A program made the position numbers and the translations under genes. 64,000 nucleotides of DNA from positions 409,054-473,053 of the forward strand of contig WSYJ01000146.1 in assembly GCA_020186115.1 (NCBI GenBank). Direction: 5' to 3'. The notes beneath the pieces are model-generated. The model was not told the DNA's origin. It ran no database searches and saw nothing but the letters and a program-made list of their open reading frames with translations. The stretch is from Histomonas meleagridis. Lineage: Eukaryota; Parabasalia; Tritrichomonadida; Dientamoebidae. Shown in pieces: positions 28,866 to 39,861 of this stretch. The stretch's first letter is position 1, and every line of letters starts with the position of its first letter.

Positions 28866-30224
28866 ATGCCAATAGTATTACTTTTTGTTATAATTTCTCT
28901 TGTTGTTGATTGTGATCCACCAGCTTTTCCTTTACCTGATTCTTCTGAAGCGATCGATTGCATCAACATAAAAGACGTAAACATCTGGGTTGAGTTATCT
29001 CGACTTAAGGTAAAAATGAAAATTGGCGAATTTGTTCAATATCCAAAAGAAATTGCTTCATCACTCATTCGTCTCAAAACACGTGTTGGTAATATGACTT
29101 TTGAATATCCACCTGAAAGGTTCTGGGATCTTACGAGCGACTTAGAAAACATATCATTTTGTTCTTTACAAGCTGTTGGAGGTCCAATCACGTTTTCCTT
29201 ATATTGTCAAAATCAACTCCTTTCGACAGTTACTGGCAAAATTGCTGGTGATATCAATGTATATCCAGTTGGTTGGTCACGTCTTGTCTCTCGTAATTAT
29301 TCATTTGCTGATTTTTATGATGTTTGTTTTGAAGACGATCAGCAACTAGTTTTCTTTTCTCAACCTAAAACAACATTCTCACCCATGACAGTGTCATCCA
29401 CCATGACTCTTCCTGTTGTTATTGATTCTCGAAAGTGCAAAGATTACTGCAATTTCAAGAAATATACATTCTTATCGAATCCCACAGTTCTTATTCCTGA
29501 TGTTCCTATTGATCCGTCAACCATTCTAACCCATATTGCATTACCACTATTTGATTTATTATCAAATTTCAACAATCGACTCAATGTTTATTCTTTCGCA
29601 GAATTGCCATCCTTTGCTCACACATCTCTTTCACCAATTTCTAGCAATATTACTGTTTTACCCACGAAGAAATGTTTTGAGAGGCTTTTGATCGTCAAAA
29701 CAAACGGTTCCAAATCAATTTTCTCTGAAACTAACAACAATTTTTATAATGATTTAAGTAATATTGACCCTAAAATACTTAATTCATTTCGAGAAAAATA
29801 TACTAAAAATAGTGCCAATTCAAATCGAATTGTAATTGATTCTAACTCGTTACATTTAAAGGAAAAAATTTCTAAACTATTTCCTAAATTAGAAATCTTA
29901 ACAATTGATGAAAGTTCTGATTTACAGACGACAGCAAATTTAATTTCGTCTTCAAAAGTCTTTATTTGTGGACATATTTCGAAAATTTTTAATTCCATTT
30001 TCCTCGGTTCGAATTCATCGCTTGTTGAAATACCACTAAAAGACACTGAGTGCTTTAGTTTTGGAAAGAAAATCGCCGAAAAAATCGGAGCCAAATATTT
30101 TATGTTTAATGGAATTTCGAATTGTAAATGTAATAACATCGAATGTTATATGAAATCGGCAATAAAACATATAGAAATAAATGACGAAGAACTGAAGAAA
30201 ATCATTTCGGAAGCATTGAAATAA
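28866..30224 (+). CDS. GT61-like (DUF563) secretory-pathway glycosyltransferase
   Basis: I take the ATG at 28866, which gives a signal peptide or anchor (MPIVLLFVIISLVVDC) and is immediately preceded by TCATA. Other in-frame ATGs lie upstream at 28671, 28701, 28815 and 28818. About 452 residues follow, with cysteine-rich and N-glycosylation sites (NMT, NIS, NYS). The C-terminal third contains LISSSKVFICGHISKIFNSI and FLGSNSSLVEIPL, in the same order as the GT61/EOGT segment in which a hydrophobic strand precedes a G-H-G turn and then a strand ending in E. The His is kept, but the second Gly and the Gly-Ala are not, so activity is uncertain. Likely Golgi or ER lumen. Confidence 0.5.
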   Translation: MPIVLLFVIISLVVDCDPPAFPLPDSSEAIDCINIKDVNIWVELSRLKVKMKIGEFVQYPKEIASSLIRLKTRVGNMTFEYPPERFWDLTSDLENISFCSLQAVGGPITFSLYCQNQLLSTVTGKIAGDINVYPVGWSRLVSRNYSFADFYDVCFEDDQQLVFFSQPKTTFSPMTVSSTMTLPVVIDSRKCKDYCNFKKYTFLSNPTVLIPDVPIDPSTILTHIALPLFDLLSNFNNRLNVYSFAELPSFAHTSLSPISSNITVLPTKKCFERLLIVKTNGSKSIFSETNNNFYNDLSNIDPKILNSFREKYTKNSANSNRIVIDSNSLHLKEKISKLFPKLEILTIDESSDLQTTANLISSSKVFICGHISKIFNSIFLGSNSSLVEIPLKDTECFSFGKKIAEKIGAKYFMFNGISNCKCNNIECYMKSAIKHIEINDEELKKIISEALK

Positions 30225-30539
30225 ATAAAATATGTTTTGTTTGTTAAATATTTTGTTGCCTGATTAATCTTCAATTTGTATTTGGCGTTGTGTACGAGAA
30301 CAATTTGCAATTATTTTGTTACAAAATCAGATTTGATAATTGTTGTGTAACTATATATTCAAAATCCAGTAAATAACTAATTAAATTTTGTGAAACCTCT
30401 TTATATATTTCATCCTTTGAAGTATAGTAAAGACTTGCTATTTTTTTTTATTATTATTTCTCATATGTTGAAACTTTTATATAAAATATTTCAAAAATTA
30501 CAAATAAATTTTTATAAACAAATATTTCAATCAAACATT
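30225..30539. other. Convergent intergenic region, no gene seen
   Basis: AT-rich spacer between two 3' ends. Confidence 0.4.
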
Positions 30540-31961
30540 TTATAACACTTTGTATTTCTTAAGGTTCCCGATGAAGTTTGGCCAAAAATCGAACGCATTA
30601 ATTTTTGGTATGAAATTCATCATAACAGAACATATTAATGCGAATGAAAGAACATATCCGACCAACAAAAATCGAATTCCACTAAATTTCATTAAATTTT
30701 TCGTAACTTTAATGTCATAACTTTTCTCAAGTTCTTCTTTTTTATGTAATTCCCGAATGTTAAACACACCATCACTTCCTACAATGAATGTTTCCGAAAA
30801 AATGCTAATATGAAATCGTGATGCATCGATCATCTCAGAAATCATACTTGCGGTTTTTAAAGGCAACCCACATTTTTCATCACTTTCATCAGAACCAAAC
30901 GTAATAAGTAAATCAAGATCTTCGGATGTGAAGTGATCAGGAGAAAACATTTCGCGACCGTTAATAAAACCGATTTTGCCAAATAAAGTTTCAACAGATA
31001 AAATCTTTTTAAGGCCAAATCTAAAGGGTATAATTGGCTTAGAATGCTTAGAGGAAGCTTTAAAGAGAGTTTTATTTGGTGAAACAACAGATATATAATT
31101 CGTAATATTATCCATATAAGAAAACGCAATAATCGAATTAGTATCATGTGATATCTGTTCTATTAATGATGTCTCGTTTGTGGGAATGGTTTCTGCTATG
31201 ATAATGATGTCAGTAGAATTATAATGATAACTTTCTTTCATAAGAAATGAAGTTGCATTAAAAATAACAGTTCCTCTGATATGAGTAACACTTGGATGAA
31301 CAATGTATTGGGTAAACGAAAATATTATAACAATTATTGTTAACAAATTAAAAAGAAAATTGGACAGGAATTTTGGAATAGTATGAGTATGTTTAAGAAG
31401 TAAACAGAATGAAACAAGAAAAGATAATAAAAGTGTAGGCCCTGCATATCCAAAGAATCTGAGTGGAATTATTGTTAGATCTGGAATTTGAGAGATGAAA
31501 GCTGAGAAATGAGTGGAAATACCTAATGGATCAATTACACTGAGCACTTCGTAACACCCTGAAAAAATAAGTGGAAAGCTGAAAAGTGTGAAATATGAAG
31601 CTGTCCCAAATCTTTTAGTTGTTAATCTATCAATTGTAAGCGCAAAATAAAACATGGAGCTGCGTAAAAGAGGCAGTATATATTTAGATGGGGAAATTAA
31701 GGTATCAAAAATTGAAGACAAATATGAGGAAACATAATTTGTTATAGTAATATTTAAGAATAAAAATAACATTTCTAAGTTTGAACTAAGTCGACAATAT
31801 TCTACAATAGCAAAAAGTGTGATGAAATTTGTAAAAAATGAAGGATAAATATATGTTGACATAATAATAAGAAATGAAAAGCATGCATTGTAGATGATCT
31901 GTGAGGCAAGTGTATCCCTTCTTCTTTTGAGTCCGCTGAAGAAACCAAAAAACGATTTCAT
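30540..31961 (-). CDS. Lnt/nitrilase-like membrane protein lacking the catalytic cysteine
   Basis: The 473-residue protein has a basic start, about six or seven transmembrane helices (residues 20-215), a soluble domain, then one C-terminal helix (RFLLVGYVLSFALICSVM). This is the layout of apolipoprotein N-acyltransferase. The soluble domain aligns with the nitrilase fold: DIIIIAETIP (Glu of the triad), KHSKPIIPFRFG (Lys region) and GKIGFINGREMFSP, followed by LLITFGSDE. In the last motif active enzymes have a Cys where this protein has Asn-Gly. It may be a pseudoenzyme or use different chemistry. TCACATG at the start codon fits an initiator with an almost absent leader. Confidence 0.6.
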   Translation of the reverse strand: MKSFFGFFSGLKRRRDTLASQIIYNACFSFLIIMSTYIYPSFFTNFITLFAIVEYCRLSSNLEMLFLFLNITITNYVSSYLSSIFDTLISPSKYILPLLRSSMFYFALTIDRLTTKRFGTASYFTLFSFPLIFSGCYEVLSVIDPLGISTHFSAFISQIPDLTIIPLRFFGYAGPTLLLSFLVSFCLLLKHTHTIPKFLSNFLFNLLTIIVIIFSFTQYIVHPSVTHIRGTVIFNATSFLMKESYHYNSTDIIIIAETIPTNETSLIEQISHDTNSIIAFSYMDNITNYISVVSPNKTLFKASSKHSKPIIPFRFGLKKILSVETLFGKIGFINGREMFSPDHFTSEDLDLLITFGSDESDEKCGLPLKTASMISEMIDASRFHISIFSETFIVGSDGVFNIRELHKKEELEKSYDIKVTKNLMKFSGIRFLLVGYVLSFALICSVMMNFIPKINAFDFWPNFIGNLKKYKVL

Positions 31962-32370
31962 GTGAAATTATCCAACGGTTCTTGATCGTTAAAAAATGTT
32001 TTTCTTATTAGCAAATTATTGTCATGTTTCTCATTCTAGATAACACTCACGTCAATTAAGCTCAATCCACATCGATTTCTCTGAATATGATTAAAAGAAA
32101 ATTGTAATATATAAATCTCTTAACAAAATTTTATATACAATCATACAAAACATGTTTTTTATGTGGAGATGAGTAAGTATTTTCAAATGAATCATGGAAT
32201 TAGTTCTATTTTTTTTTATAAAGTCAAACAAATTTGTTAAATTCAGACATTATTTGTACAATTTGCACTCCATTATGGGCGCAAAACACTGCGCAGTGTT
32301 AAAAAGCCAATTAAATTGTTAAGAAAATCTACATTTTATAAAATAACATTTTTTTCACGCAACACAACAT
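31962..32370. other. Intergenic, no gene seen
   Basis: Spacer between two minus-strand genes; nothing is recognisable beyond AT-rich sequence. Confidence 0.4.
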
Positions 32371-33096
32371 CTATTTTTTCTCTTGCGAAAAATGTGAAGG
32401 GGACAACTCGAACGCAATGCTTGGAAGCCTTTGTATGGTGCTGGATGGAAATTCACAAATTGATACATCTCCCGTTTTAACAGCAAAGACATGCATTTTG
32501 CTGTGAATTATGCTAATCTTGGGATCTGTTTTTTCAGGTATTCTACTTGGAAGATCAAGTTTTTCGAACAATTTTGATTTTTTCCATTCAAAAATCATTG
32601 GTCTTTGTGTTTGAGGAAACGAAACTGTATTTCCCGTGTTCTTCTTTTGTTGTGTAGGATGCAACTCTGTGATTGAAACTTTTTCTTTTTCAATAAAATT
32701 ATGTAATTGATTCGCATCAAATGTATTTGGATATGAAAAATAATACCAATGTTTCACACTTGATTCATCTATTAAATCTATTACTTCTCTAGTTTGGGAT
32801 GTTTCTTTAGGATCATCTAGTGGAAATATTTTGGAAAATTGATTAATTCGTCTTTCGAAAAGAGATAAAGGAACGCATAAAATTTCGGGTAGAATTTTTT
32901 GGTTGTAAGAGATATTGTTATGATAAAATATGAGACCAAATTGTTTCAGGAGGTTGATTGGATCTCCCTGGTCGAGAGCTATCTCAACTACATAATGTAT
33001 GCGAGTAAGCATATTTGCAGAGGTGAGACCTAATGATTCTGATTGGTTTAAATGAGCCATTTTATGCTGAACAATCCTTTTAAATGTTGTGTACAT
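32371..33096 (-). CDS. Unassigned protein, possibly with an initiator-binding (IBD-like) domain
   Basis: The protein has 241 residues (229 if the second ATG at 33060 is used). The N-terminal ~125 residues run LTRIHYVVEIALDQGDP, then FYHNNISYNQKILPEIL and LSLFERRINQF, ending with HWYYFSYPN. This order of helices and Trp/Phe-rich end is reminiscent of the trichomonad initiator-binding domain of IBP39-type factors, which recognise the Inr. The similarity is by eye and weak. The C-terminal part is polar with no motif. If right, it would be a core-promoter-binding factor in the nucleus. It could equally be an unrelated helical protein. Confidence 0.45.
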   Translation of the reverse strand: MYTTFKRIVQHKMAHLNQSESLGLTSANMLTRIHYVVEIALDQGDPINLLKQFGLIFYHNNISYNQKILPEILCVPLSLFERRINQFSKIFPLDDPKETSQTREVIDLIDESSVKHWYYFSYPNTFDANQLHNFIEKEKVSITELHPTQQKKNTGNTVSFPQTQRPMIFEWKKSKLFEKLDLPSRIPEKTDPKISIIHSKMHVFAVKTGDVSICEFPSSTIQRLPSIAFELSPSHFSQEKK

Positions 33097-33241
33097 TTAG
33101 GTTCTCTGCATGTCACTTTTTTCATATTTGCCACTTTTTAGTAAAGGGAATTTGTTCGCAAAGAATAAAACCTGTAGACACCTTTTATGTTTATTATACA
33201 TACACTTATTTGGAAATTTTAATTGTAAATCCTAAAGGGCT

Positions 33242-33769
33242 TTAACTTTTGTTCTGACAAAATCCTTTTTTAATTTTAATTCCTTCCATTCGCAAAAGTT
33301 TTTCTTTAAAAGATGGTCCATTGAGGCTGTAATTGCCTATTTTGTACGTGGATGGAAGAACTCTATGACAAGGAATAAAGAGTGGCCAAGGATTAGCTTT
33401 CATCGTATTTCCAATGAAACGAGATGAAGAAGGACCAAACCCAGCCTTAATCCCAAGTTCTTTATATGTTATAATGTGTCCTCGAGGAACTTCATGATAA
33501 AGAGTTAAGAGAACTTTTTTTTGGTTATCTGTCATTTGATAACCTTCAAAATCTAACAAATCAATAGGGAGATTTTCAACTATTCCATCACGCCACGACG
33601 CGATTAAGCTTTCAACATCTTTTATGGATTTTTGAAGGTCATCAGGAAAATTAGATGAGATCTTTTTCTTGCCTGATGAAATTGAATTGATCAACCACCT
33701 ATTTTTATTATCCTTTTTCCAATTAAACTCTAAATTAATTCCAAGGAATTGAAAATTGGAAACAATCAT
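33242..33769 (-). CDS. Methylated-DNA-protein cysteine methyltransferase (MGMT)
   Basis: MGMT removes alkyl groups from O6-alkylguanine by suicidal transfer to its own cysteine. The 175-residue protein shows the active-site motif IPCHRVL, the preceding ANPWPLF, the helix-turn-helix with YKELGIKAGFG and arginine finger SSSRFIGNTM, and the YSLNGPSFKEKLLRMEG end. All key residues are present. The start is at the first ATG, with TCACA ending one base before it, consistent with an initiator and a very short leader. Confidence 0.95.
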   Translation of the reverse strand: MIVSNFQFLGINLEFNWKKDNKNRWLINSISSGKKKISSNFPDDLQKSIKDVESLIASWRDGIVENLPIDLLDFEGYQMTDNQKKVLLTLYHEVPRGHIITYKELGIKAGFGPSSSRFIGNTMKANPWPLFIPCHRVLPSTYKIGNYSLNGPSFKEKLLRMEGIKIKKGFCQNKS

Positions 33770-33957
33770 TGTGATTTCGTATTTTTTTGAGGCCGATAGT
33801 CACAAACGATCAGAAAATTTCTAACGACAAATTACAGAGTAAACTATTTAAATTTCCTGCCATTGTTTGACAGGCTGTGCCGTTTATTTTTTCAAATTCA
33901 ATAGTTTACTTTTTAACAGCTGTTTTTTCTTGGAACACAACCGCTCGAATACAGCAA

Positions 33958-36873
33958 ATGGTTCTGCTCGCTGTCCTAGCCATTTTCAATATCCAAATTG
34001 CAGCAACTAACAACAATGAAAAATACTCGAAGCTTAGTGGCTTTTCAAAGATACAAAATAACATTATTCACAATCTCATAAATGAAGAAACTCAAATAAT
34101 TACCAAATTACCTAATCCAGAAACATCAACAGAAGCAGCAACAACAGAAACATTATCTGAAGTATCAACAGAAGTGTCAACAACAGAATCATCATCTGAA
34201 AAACCAACAACAGAATCATCATCAGAAATACCAACAGAATCATCATCAGAAATACCAACAACAGAATCATCAACTGAAGTAACAACAACAGAATCATCAT
34301 CAGAAATACCAACAGAATCATCATCAGAAATACCAACAGAATCATCATCAGAAATACCAACAGAATCATCAACTGAAGTAACAACATCAGAAATACCAAC
34401 AGAAGTAACAACAACGGAATCATCATCAGAAATACCAACAGAATCATCAACAGAAGTAACAACAACAGAATCATCATCTGAGATACCAACAACAGAATCA
34501 TCAACTGAAGTAACAACAACAGAATCATCATCTGAGATACCAACAACAGAATCATCATCTGAGATACCAACAGAATCATCATCTGAGATACCAACAGAAT
34601 CATCAACTGAAGTAACAACAACAGAATCATCATCTGAGATACCAACATCAGAAATACCAACAGAAGTAACAACAACAGAATCAACATCTGAGATACCAAC
34701 AGAATCATCAACTGAAGTAACAACAACAGAATCAACATCTGAGATACCAACAGAATCATCAACTGAAGTAACAACAACAGAATCATCATCTGAGATACCA
34801 ACAACGGAATCATCAACAGAAATATCAACATCTGAGATACCAACAACAGAATCATCAACTGAAGTAACAACAACAGAATCATCATCTGAGATACCAACAA
34901 CAGAATCATCAACAGAAGTAACAACAGAAACAACTGAATATACAAACGAAACATCAACAGAATATCCAACAGAAACAACTGAATTTACAAATGAAACATC
35001 AACAGAAGTAACAACAGAAACAACTGAATTTACAAACGAAACATCAACAGAATATCCAACAGAAACAACTGAATTTACAAATGAAACATCAACAGAAGTA
35101 ACAACAGAAACAACTGAATTTACAAACGAAACATCAACAGAATATCCAACAGAAACAACTGAATTTACAAACGAAACATCAACAGAATATCCAACAGAAA
35201 CAACTGAATATACAAACGAAACATCAACAGAATATCCAACAGAAACAACTGAATTTACAAATGAAACATCAACAGAAGTAACAACAGAAACAACTGAATT
35301 TACAAATGAAACATCAACAGAAGTAACAACAGAAACAACTGAATATACAAACGAAACATCAACAGAATATCCAACAGAAACAACTGAATATACAAACGAA
35401 ACATCAACAGAATATCCAACAGAAACAACTGAATTTACAAATGAAACATCAACAGAAGTAACAACAGAAACAACTGAATATACAAATGAAACATCAACAG
35501 AATATCCAACTGAAACAACTGAATTTACAAACGAAACATCAACAGAAGTAACAACAGAAACAACTGAATTTACAAACGAAACATCAACAGAAGTAACAAC
35601 AGAAACAACTGAATTTACAAACGAAACATCAACAGAATATCCGACTGAAACAACTGAATATACAAATGAAACATCAACAGAATATTCAACTGAATTTACA
35701 AACGAAACATCAATAGAATATTCAACTGAATTTACAAACGAAACATCAACAGAATATTCAACTGAATATACAAACGAAACATCAACAGAAGTAACAACAG
35801 AAACAACTGAATTTACAAATGAAACATCAACAGAATATCCAACAGAAACAACTGAATTTACAAATGAAACATCAACAGAAGTAACAACAGAAACAACTGA
35901 ATATACAAACGAAACTTCAACAGAATATCCAACAGAAACAACTGAATTTACAAACGAAACATCAACAGAAGTAACAACAGAAACAACTGAATATACAAAT
36001 GAAACATCAACAGAATATCCAACAGAAACAACTGAATTTACAAACGAAACATCAACAGAAGTAACAACAGAAACAACTGAATTTACAAACGAAACTTCAA
36101 CAGAATATTCAACCGAGTTTACAAGCGAAACCTCAACTGAAACAGAAACAGAAACTCAAACTGAAACACAAACAGAAACACAAACACAAACAGAAACACA
36201 AACACAAACAGAAACTCAAACACAAACACAAACTGAAACACAAACAGAAACACAAACACAAACAGAAACAGAAACTCAAACAGAAACACAAACTGAAACA
36301 GAAACTCAAACAGAAACACAAACTCAAACAGAAACAGAAACTCAAACAGAAACACAAACACAAACACAAACTCAAACAGAAACACAAACTCAAACAGAAA
36401 CTCAAACTCAAACAGAAACACAAACTCAAACAGAAACTGAAACAGAAACTCAAACAGAAACACAAACACAAACACAAACTCAAACAGAAACACAAACTCA
36501 AACAGAAACTCAAACTCAAACAGAAACACAAACTCAAACAGAAACTGAAACTGAAACTCAAACAGAAACACAAACTCAAACAGAAACAGAAACACAAACA
36601 GCAACGCAAACGCAAACCATTACAGCGCCCACAGAAACGCCGACCCATTCACCAGAGCCAACAAACTCTACTCAAACCGAACAGTCCAACGGAAGCAAAG
36701 CAACGAAAATTGCTCTTGCAGTTGTGTTGCCTGTCATTGCACTTGCAGCGATTGGCGTTGGTATATTCATATACTTCAAGCGCTTCAGAAGCAAAGACTA
36801 CTATGGAATGTCCGACGACAGTTGGCATGACCCACTCAGGTACACAATCGACGCCGAACTGATTGATGCATAA
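33958..36873 (+). CDS. Giant Thr/Ser/Glu-rich single-pass surface protein
   Basis: The frame is open from GTG 33877, but ATG 33958 begins a good signal peptide (MVLLAVLAIFNIQIAA). About 970 residues follow in three repeat tiers: Ser-rich TTESSSEIPTESSTEVT (about 34120-34915), a 45-bp unit encoding ETTEFTNETSTEVTT with an N-glycosylation sequon (NET) in every copy (about 34918-36120), and TETQTQ repeats (about 36130-36600). A transmembrane helix (IALAVVLPVIALAAIGVG) leads to a short basic, then acidic, tail (RSKDYYGMSDDSWHDP). It looks like a mucin-like stalk holding a small N-terminal region away from the membrane. Adhesion is an inference. Repeat copy number is expected to vary. Confidence 0.85.
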   Translation: MVLLAVLAIFNIQIAATNNNEKYSKLSGFSKIQNNIIHNLINEETQIITKLPNPETSTEAATTETLSEVSTEVSTTESSSEKPTTESSSEIPTESSSEIPTTESSTEVTTTESSSEIPTESSSEIPTESSSEIPTESSTEVTTSEIPTEVTTTESSSEIPTESSTEVTTTESSSEIPTTESSTEVTTTESSSEIPTTESSSEIPTESSSEIPTESSTEVTTTESSSEIPTSEIPTEVTTTESTSEIPTESSTEVTTTESTSEIPTESSTEVTTTESSSEIPTTESSTEISTSEIPTTESSTEVTTTESSSEIPTTESSTEVTTETTEYTNETSTEYPTETTEFTNETSTEVTTETTEFTNETSTEYPTETTEFTNETSTEVTTETTEFTNETSTEYPTETTEFTNETSTEYPTETTEYTNETSTEYPTETTEFTNETSTEVTTETTEFTNETSTEVTTETTEYTNETSTEYPTETTEYTNETSTEYPTETTEFTNETSTEVTTETTEYTNETSTEYPTETTEFTNETSTEVTTETTEFTNETSTEVTTETTEFTNETSTEYPTETTEYTNETSTEYSTEFTNETSIEYSTEFTNETSTEYSTEYTNETSTEVTTETTEFTNETSTEYPTETTEFTNETSTEVTTETTEYTNETSTEYPTETTEFTNETSTEVTTETTEYTNETSTEYPTETTEFTNETSTEVTTETTEFTNETSTEYSTEFTSETSTETETETQTETQTETQTQTETQTQTETQTQTQTETQTETQTQTETETQTETQTETETQTETQTQTETETQTETQTQTQTQTETQTQTETQTQTETQTQTETETETQTETQTQTQTQTETQTQTETQTQTETQTQTETETETQTETQTQTETETQTATQTQTITAPTETPTHSPEPTNSTQTEQSNGSKATKIALAVVLPVIALAAIGVGIFIYFKRFRSKDYYGMSDDSWHDPLRYTIDAELIDA
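34918..36120 (+). repeat. 45-bp coding tandem repeat with N-glycosylation sequon
   Basis: About 25 copies; two alternating variants (EVTTETTE and EYPTETTE) and F/Y exchange define higher-order blocks. Two copies near 35690-35760 are shortened. Confidence 0.9.
36130..36610 (+). repeat. 6-12 bp coding tandem repeat (TETQTQ)
   Basis: The array is built from CAAACA, GAAACA and CAAACT hexamers and contains a larger duplicated block of about 120 bp (about 36340-36430 and 36460-36540). Confidence 0.9.
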
Positions 36874-37130
36874 GTAAACAAACACACGAGTTAACTTAAG
36901 TTTTTGCTAATTGTTTATCGCAAAATGTGTTGAACTGTTTGAAGATGAATGAGAATCTTTTTCCTAACGAAACTATGCGATTTTTTTCGATTTATGCAAC
37001 TAAATTGAAAAATGGAAAAAAATAATTTGCCAATTATTCAGTGATTTTTCTCATTAACAGATGATATTATTCAAGAAACTTCGAATGTTTGACTAATTTA
37101 ATCCTGATTTATCGCAAAACTATAGCCAAC
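36874..37130. other. Intergenic spacer before the MULE
   Basis: No gene or recognisable motif is seen. Confidence 0.35.
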
Positions 37131-37221
37131 AATTGTTTGGGCAATCGCTAAAAAATACAATTCACTTTTTGTGAATAATATGATCGTATATACATTCAAA
37201 TTTGTATTTCGGTTTGAATTT
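37131..37221 (+). repeat. MULE left terminal inverted repeat
   Basis: Pairs with 39862-39952. It includes TCACTTTTTGTGA, itself a near-palindrome, and CATTCAAATTTGTATTTCGG. Confidence 0.8.
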
Positions 37222-37309
37222 CGATTGCGAAAAAATTGTCATTGTAAAGTTATTAAATATTTCCATTTTTTAATTGATTTATAATCGTCTTTATCTCATT
37301 TTGTCATCA

Positions 37310-39157
37310 ATGGAAGATCAAAGCTTTTTGACGCCAAAAAATATGATCGATGCATATAAAAAACTCGATAGTACAGCAATGAATTCACTTGATTCTTTAG
37401 TAACGCGAGTTATTGAAATATCCGAATTATATGGCAGCAAATTAATAGCTTTTTCCACAGGTAAATCAAGAAAAACACAAATTTTTGCTTGTTGTCACAA
37501 AAGAACAATATATAATTGCAAAGTTGAAGCAAGATTTCAACTTATTAATGGAATTGTAAAATTTATTTCAATTGATGAAAAGCATACCCACAGTGTTAAT
37601 TCAAAACCTAACCATAGAAAACAAAATTCACTCACAACTTTACAACGAGCACAAATTAAAGAAGCCACAATGCAAGGAGTGACATCAGGAAAAATTCGAT
37701 TAAATATGAATCTTTTATGCACTAAAGATGTCTTATATGGCGCTAGAAGATCAATTTTAAATAATGATAAAATTAATGAAATGGAAAACTTACAAAAAGA
37801 AATGAATCTATGGAAAAATTAAAATAGTATCATGTTAATTGATAATAAAGTATCTAGCGGATGCTATGTTCATCATCTTCCGATATGTTTGAGCCCAATT
37901 TCCAACGATATATGTATTGTAGACGATACATCTTGCACTAATTATTACGGACTTCCTTTATTAGTGATGCTATGTGAAGATGAAAATAAAAGAAATCAAG
38001 TTCTTTCATTTTCCTTCATTGAAAATCGAACCCAAAAAACATTTATTGACTATTTTTCAAATGTTAAAGAAAATGTTGGCGAAATTAGGCTTTGTTTGTG
38101 ACAGAAATCCAACACAAATTAATGCAATTAAAAAAGTATGGCCAAATGCATTAATTATATACTGCTCGATTCATATCGGAAGGAATTTGATAAGTATCAA
38201 TGCTGAACTGTATGTTAGTTATGAAAAAATGTGCAATAAGCAAATTGAAGAAACAGAGTTTATTGCTTATTGCGAAAAATATATTAATGATAATCCAAAT
38301 ACTAAAGGTGCTAATATATTAATACACCTCCTCGAAGAAAAAGAACATTGGCTACCAAGTCTATAAAAAATAAATACATGCACGCTGACAATAATACTTC
38401 AAAACGAGTTGGAGGTTTCTTTGGTAGCTTAAAAAACTTAACTGATCATCAAATTCTTTCACTACCATTGATATTTCGCGCTGTATATTTAAGGGGTGAA
38501 AGATTAAGAATATTATCAGCATCAGATAAACAAATTGGAATGCCTGATGACATTATTTTGAAAAAAGATGCATTAAAAATAGGATCAGTTGCACTTAGCA
38601 TTGTTTTAAATGAATACAATGGAATGAATAGAGTTGGATGCATTGGTGAATACAATTCGGAATGATGCAATATTTGTATTATGTTTGGAATTCCATGTAA
38701 GCATCTTCTCTTAGAAAGAATTAAAGAAGATAGAATGCCTCTCCTTTCACTTGATGATTTCCTCCCAAGATGGAGACATTCTGATAATTTAAATATGAAT
38801 TTAATTGATAATAGTGTGGTTACTGTTCAAAAAAATAAAACAAATGATTCTGATTAATCGTATTCAAATTGTGTTGCAAAATTTGAGAGATATTTCAGTT
38901 CTGCTTCGAAGAATCAAAAAATCCAGGATATTTTGCATGCAACCCTAGATAATTCGTCCTCGATTGAACATCGATCTGGCATAGATGAAGAAATACTTCC
39001 ACCGCCAAATCTTTTAGTTCCTGGTCGACCTCAAACACATCCAAGAAATAATACTGAATTTGAAGCACCAAGGAAAAAAAAGCAGTATAGATGTAGCATA
39101 TGTGGGCAGAAAAGTCATACAGCACCAAGGTGCCCATTAGCTAACTTAACTTCTTAA
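37310..39157 (+). pseudogene. MULE transposase, broken
   Basis: The ATG at 37310 has a TCATT initiator 20 bases upstream. Reading in order: an N-terminal FLYWCH-like region with CCHKRTIYNC and DEKHTHSVNS; a DDE core (IVDDTSCTNYYGLPLLVML, then LGFVCDRNPTQINAIKKVW and a CSIHIGRNL His); a SWIM zinc finger (CNICIMFGIPCKHLL); and a C-terminal CCHC knuckle (CSICGQKSHTAPRC). Breaks: TAA at 37820, a frame change near 38090 restored near 38350, TGA at 38663 inside the SWIM finger and TAA at 38855. The stops fit Gln or Trp codons changed by one transition. Confidence 0.88.
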
Positions 39158-39409
39158 GTAAATAAAATTTAATTATTTTTTAATTTTAAATAATAAATAA
39201 TAAATAAATAAATAAAATATATAAAATAAATTAATAATATAAAAATAATTCTAAATAAGTAATAAATTAAGAATCAAATAACAAAAAATATGAATGAAAC
39301 ATTAGAAAATAAAGTAATTAAAATGTGAAATTAAAAAATGAAGTAATTTGACAATATAATAATGTTCGGGGAAATGATTTAAGATGTAATAAAACATTCG
39401 GAAGCATTT

Positions 39410-39768
39410 GGTAATAATTGGTAACATTTATAGTATAATTGGTAATAATTGGTAACATTTATAGTATAATTGGTAATAATTGGTAACATTTATAGTATAA
39501 TTGGTAACATTTCTAGTATAATTGGTAATAATTGGTAACATTTATAGTATAATTGGTAACATTTCTAGTATAATTGGTAATAATTGGTAACATTTATAGT
39601 ATAATTGGTAATAATTGGTACCATTTATAATATAATTGGTAATAATTGGTACCATTTATAGTATAATTGGTAACAATTGATAACATTTCTAGTATAATTG
39701 ATAATAATTGGTAACATTTCTAGTATAATTGGTAACAATTGATAACATTTCTAGTATAATAGGTAGTA
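39410..39768 (+). repeat. 31-bp tandem repeat array inside the MULE
   Basis: The unit is about ATTGGTAATAATTGGTAACA plus TTTATAGTATA; shorter 21-bp variants end TTTCTAGTATA. Roughly twelve units lie between the transposase end and the right terminal repeat. Confidence 0.9.
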
Positions 39769-39861
39769 TTTGGGTAATCCAAATAAAATTATAAGATTGG
39801 CGCTACTTTTACCTACCTTTGGCGCGACCTTACAACAACTTTTTCAATGGAAATTTTAACC

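Noticed and set aside
34112-36648. Long minus-strand open frames opposite the surface-protein gene
   Set aside because: They are Leu-rich or Cys/Phe-rich mirror images of the repeats, with no domain or start context.
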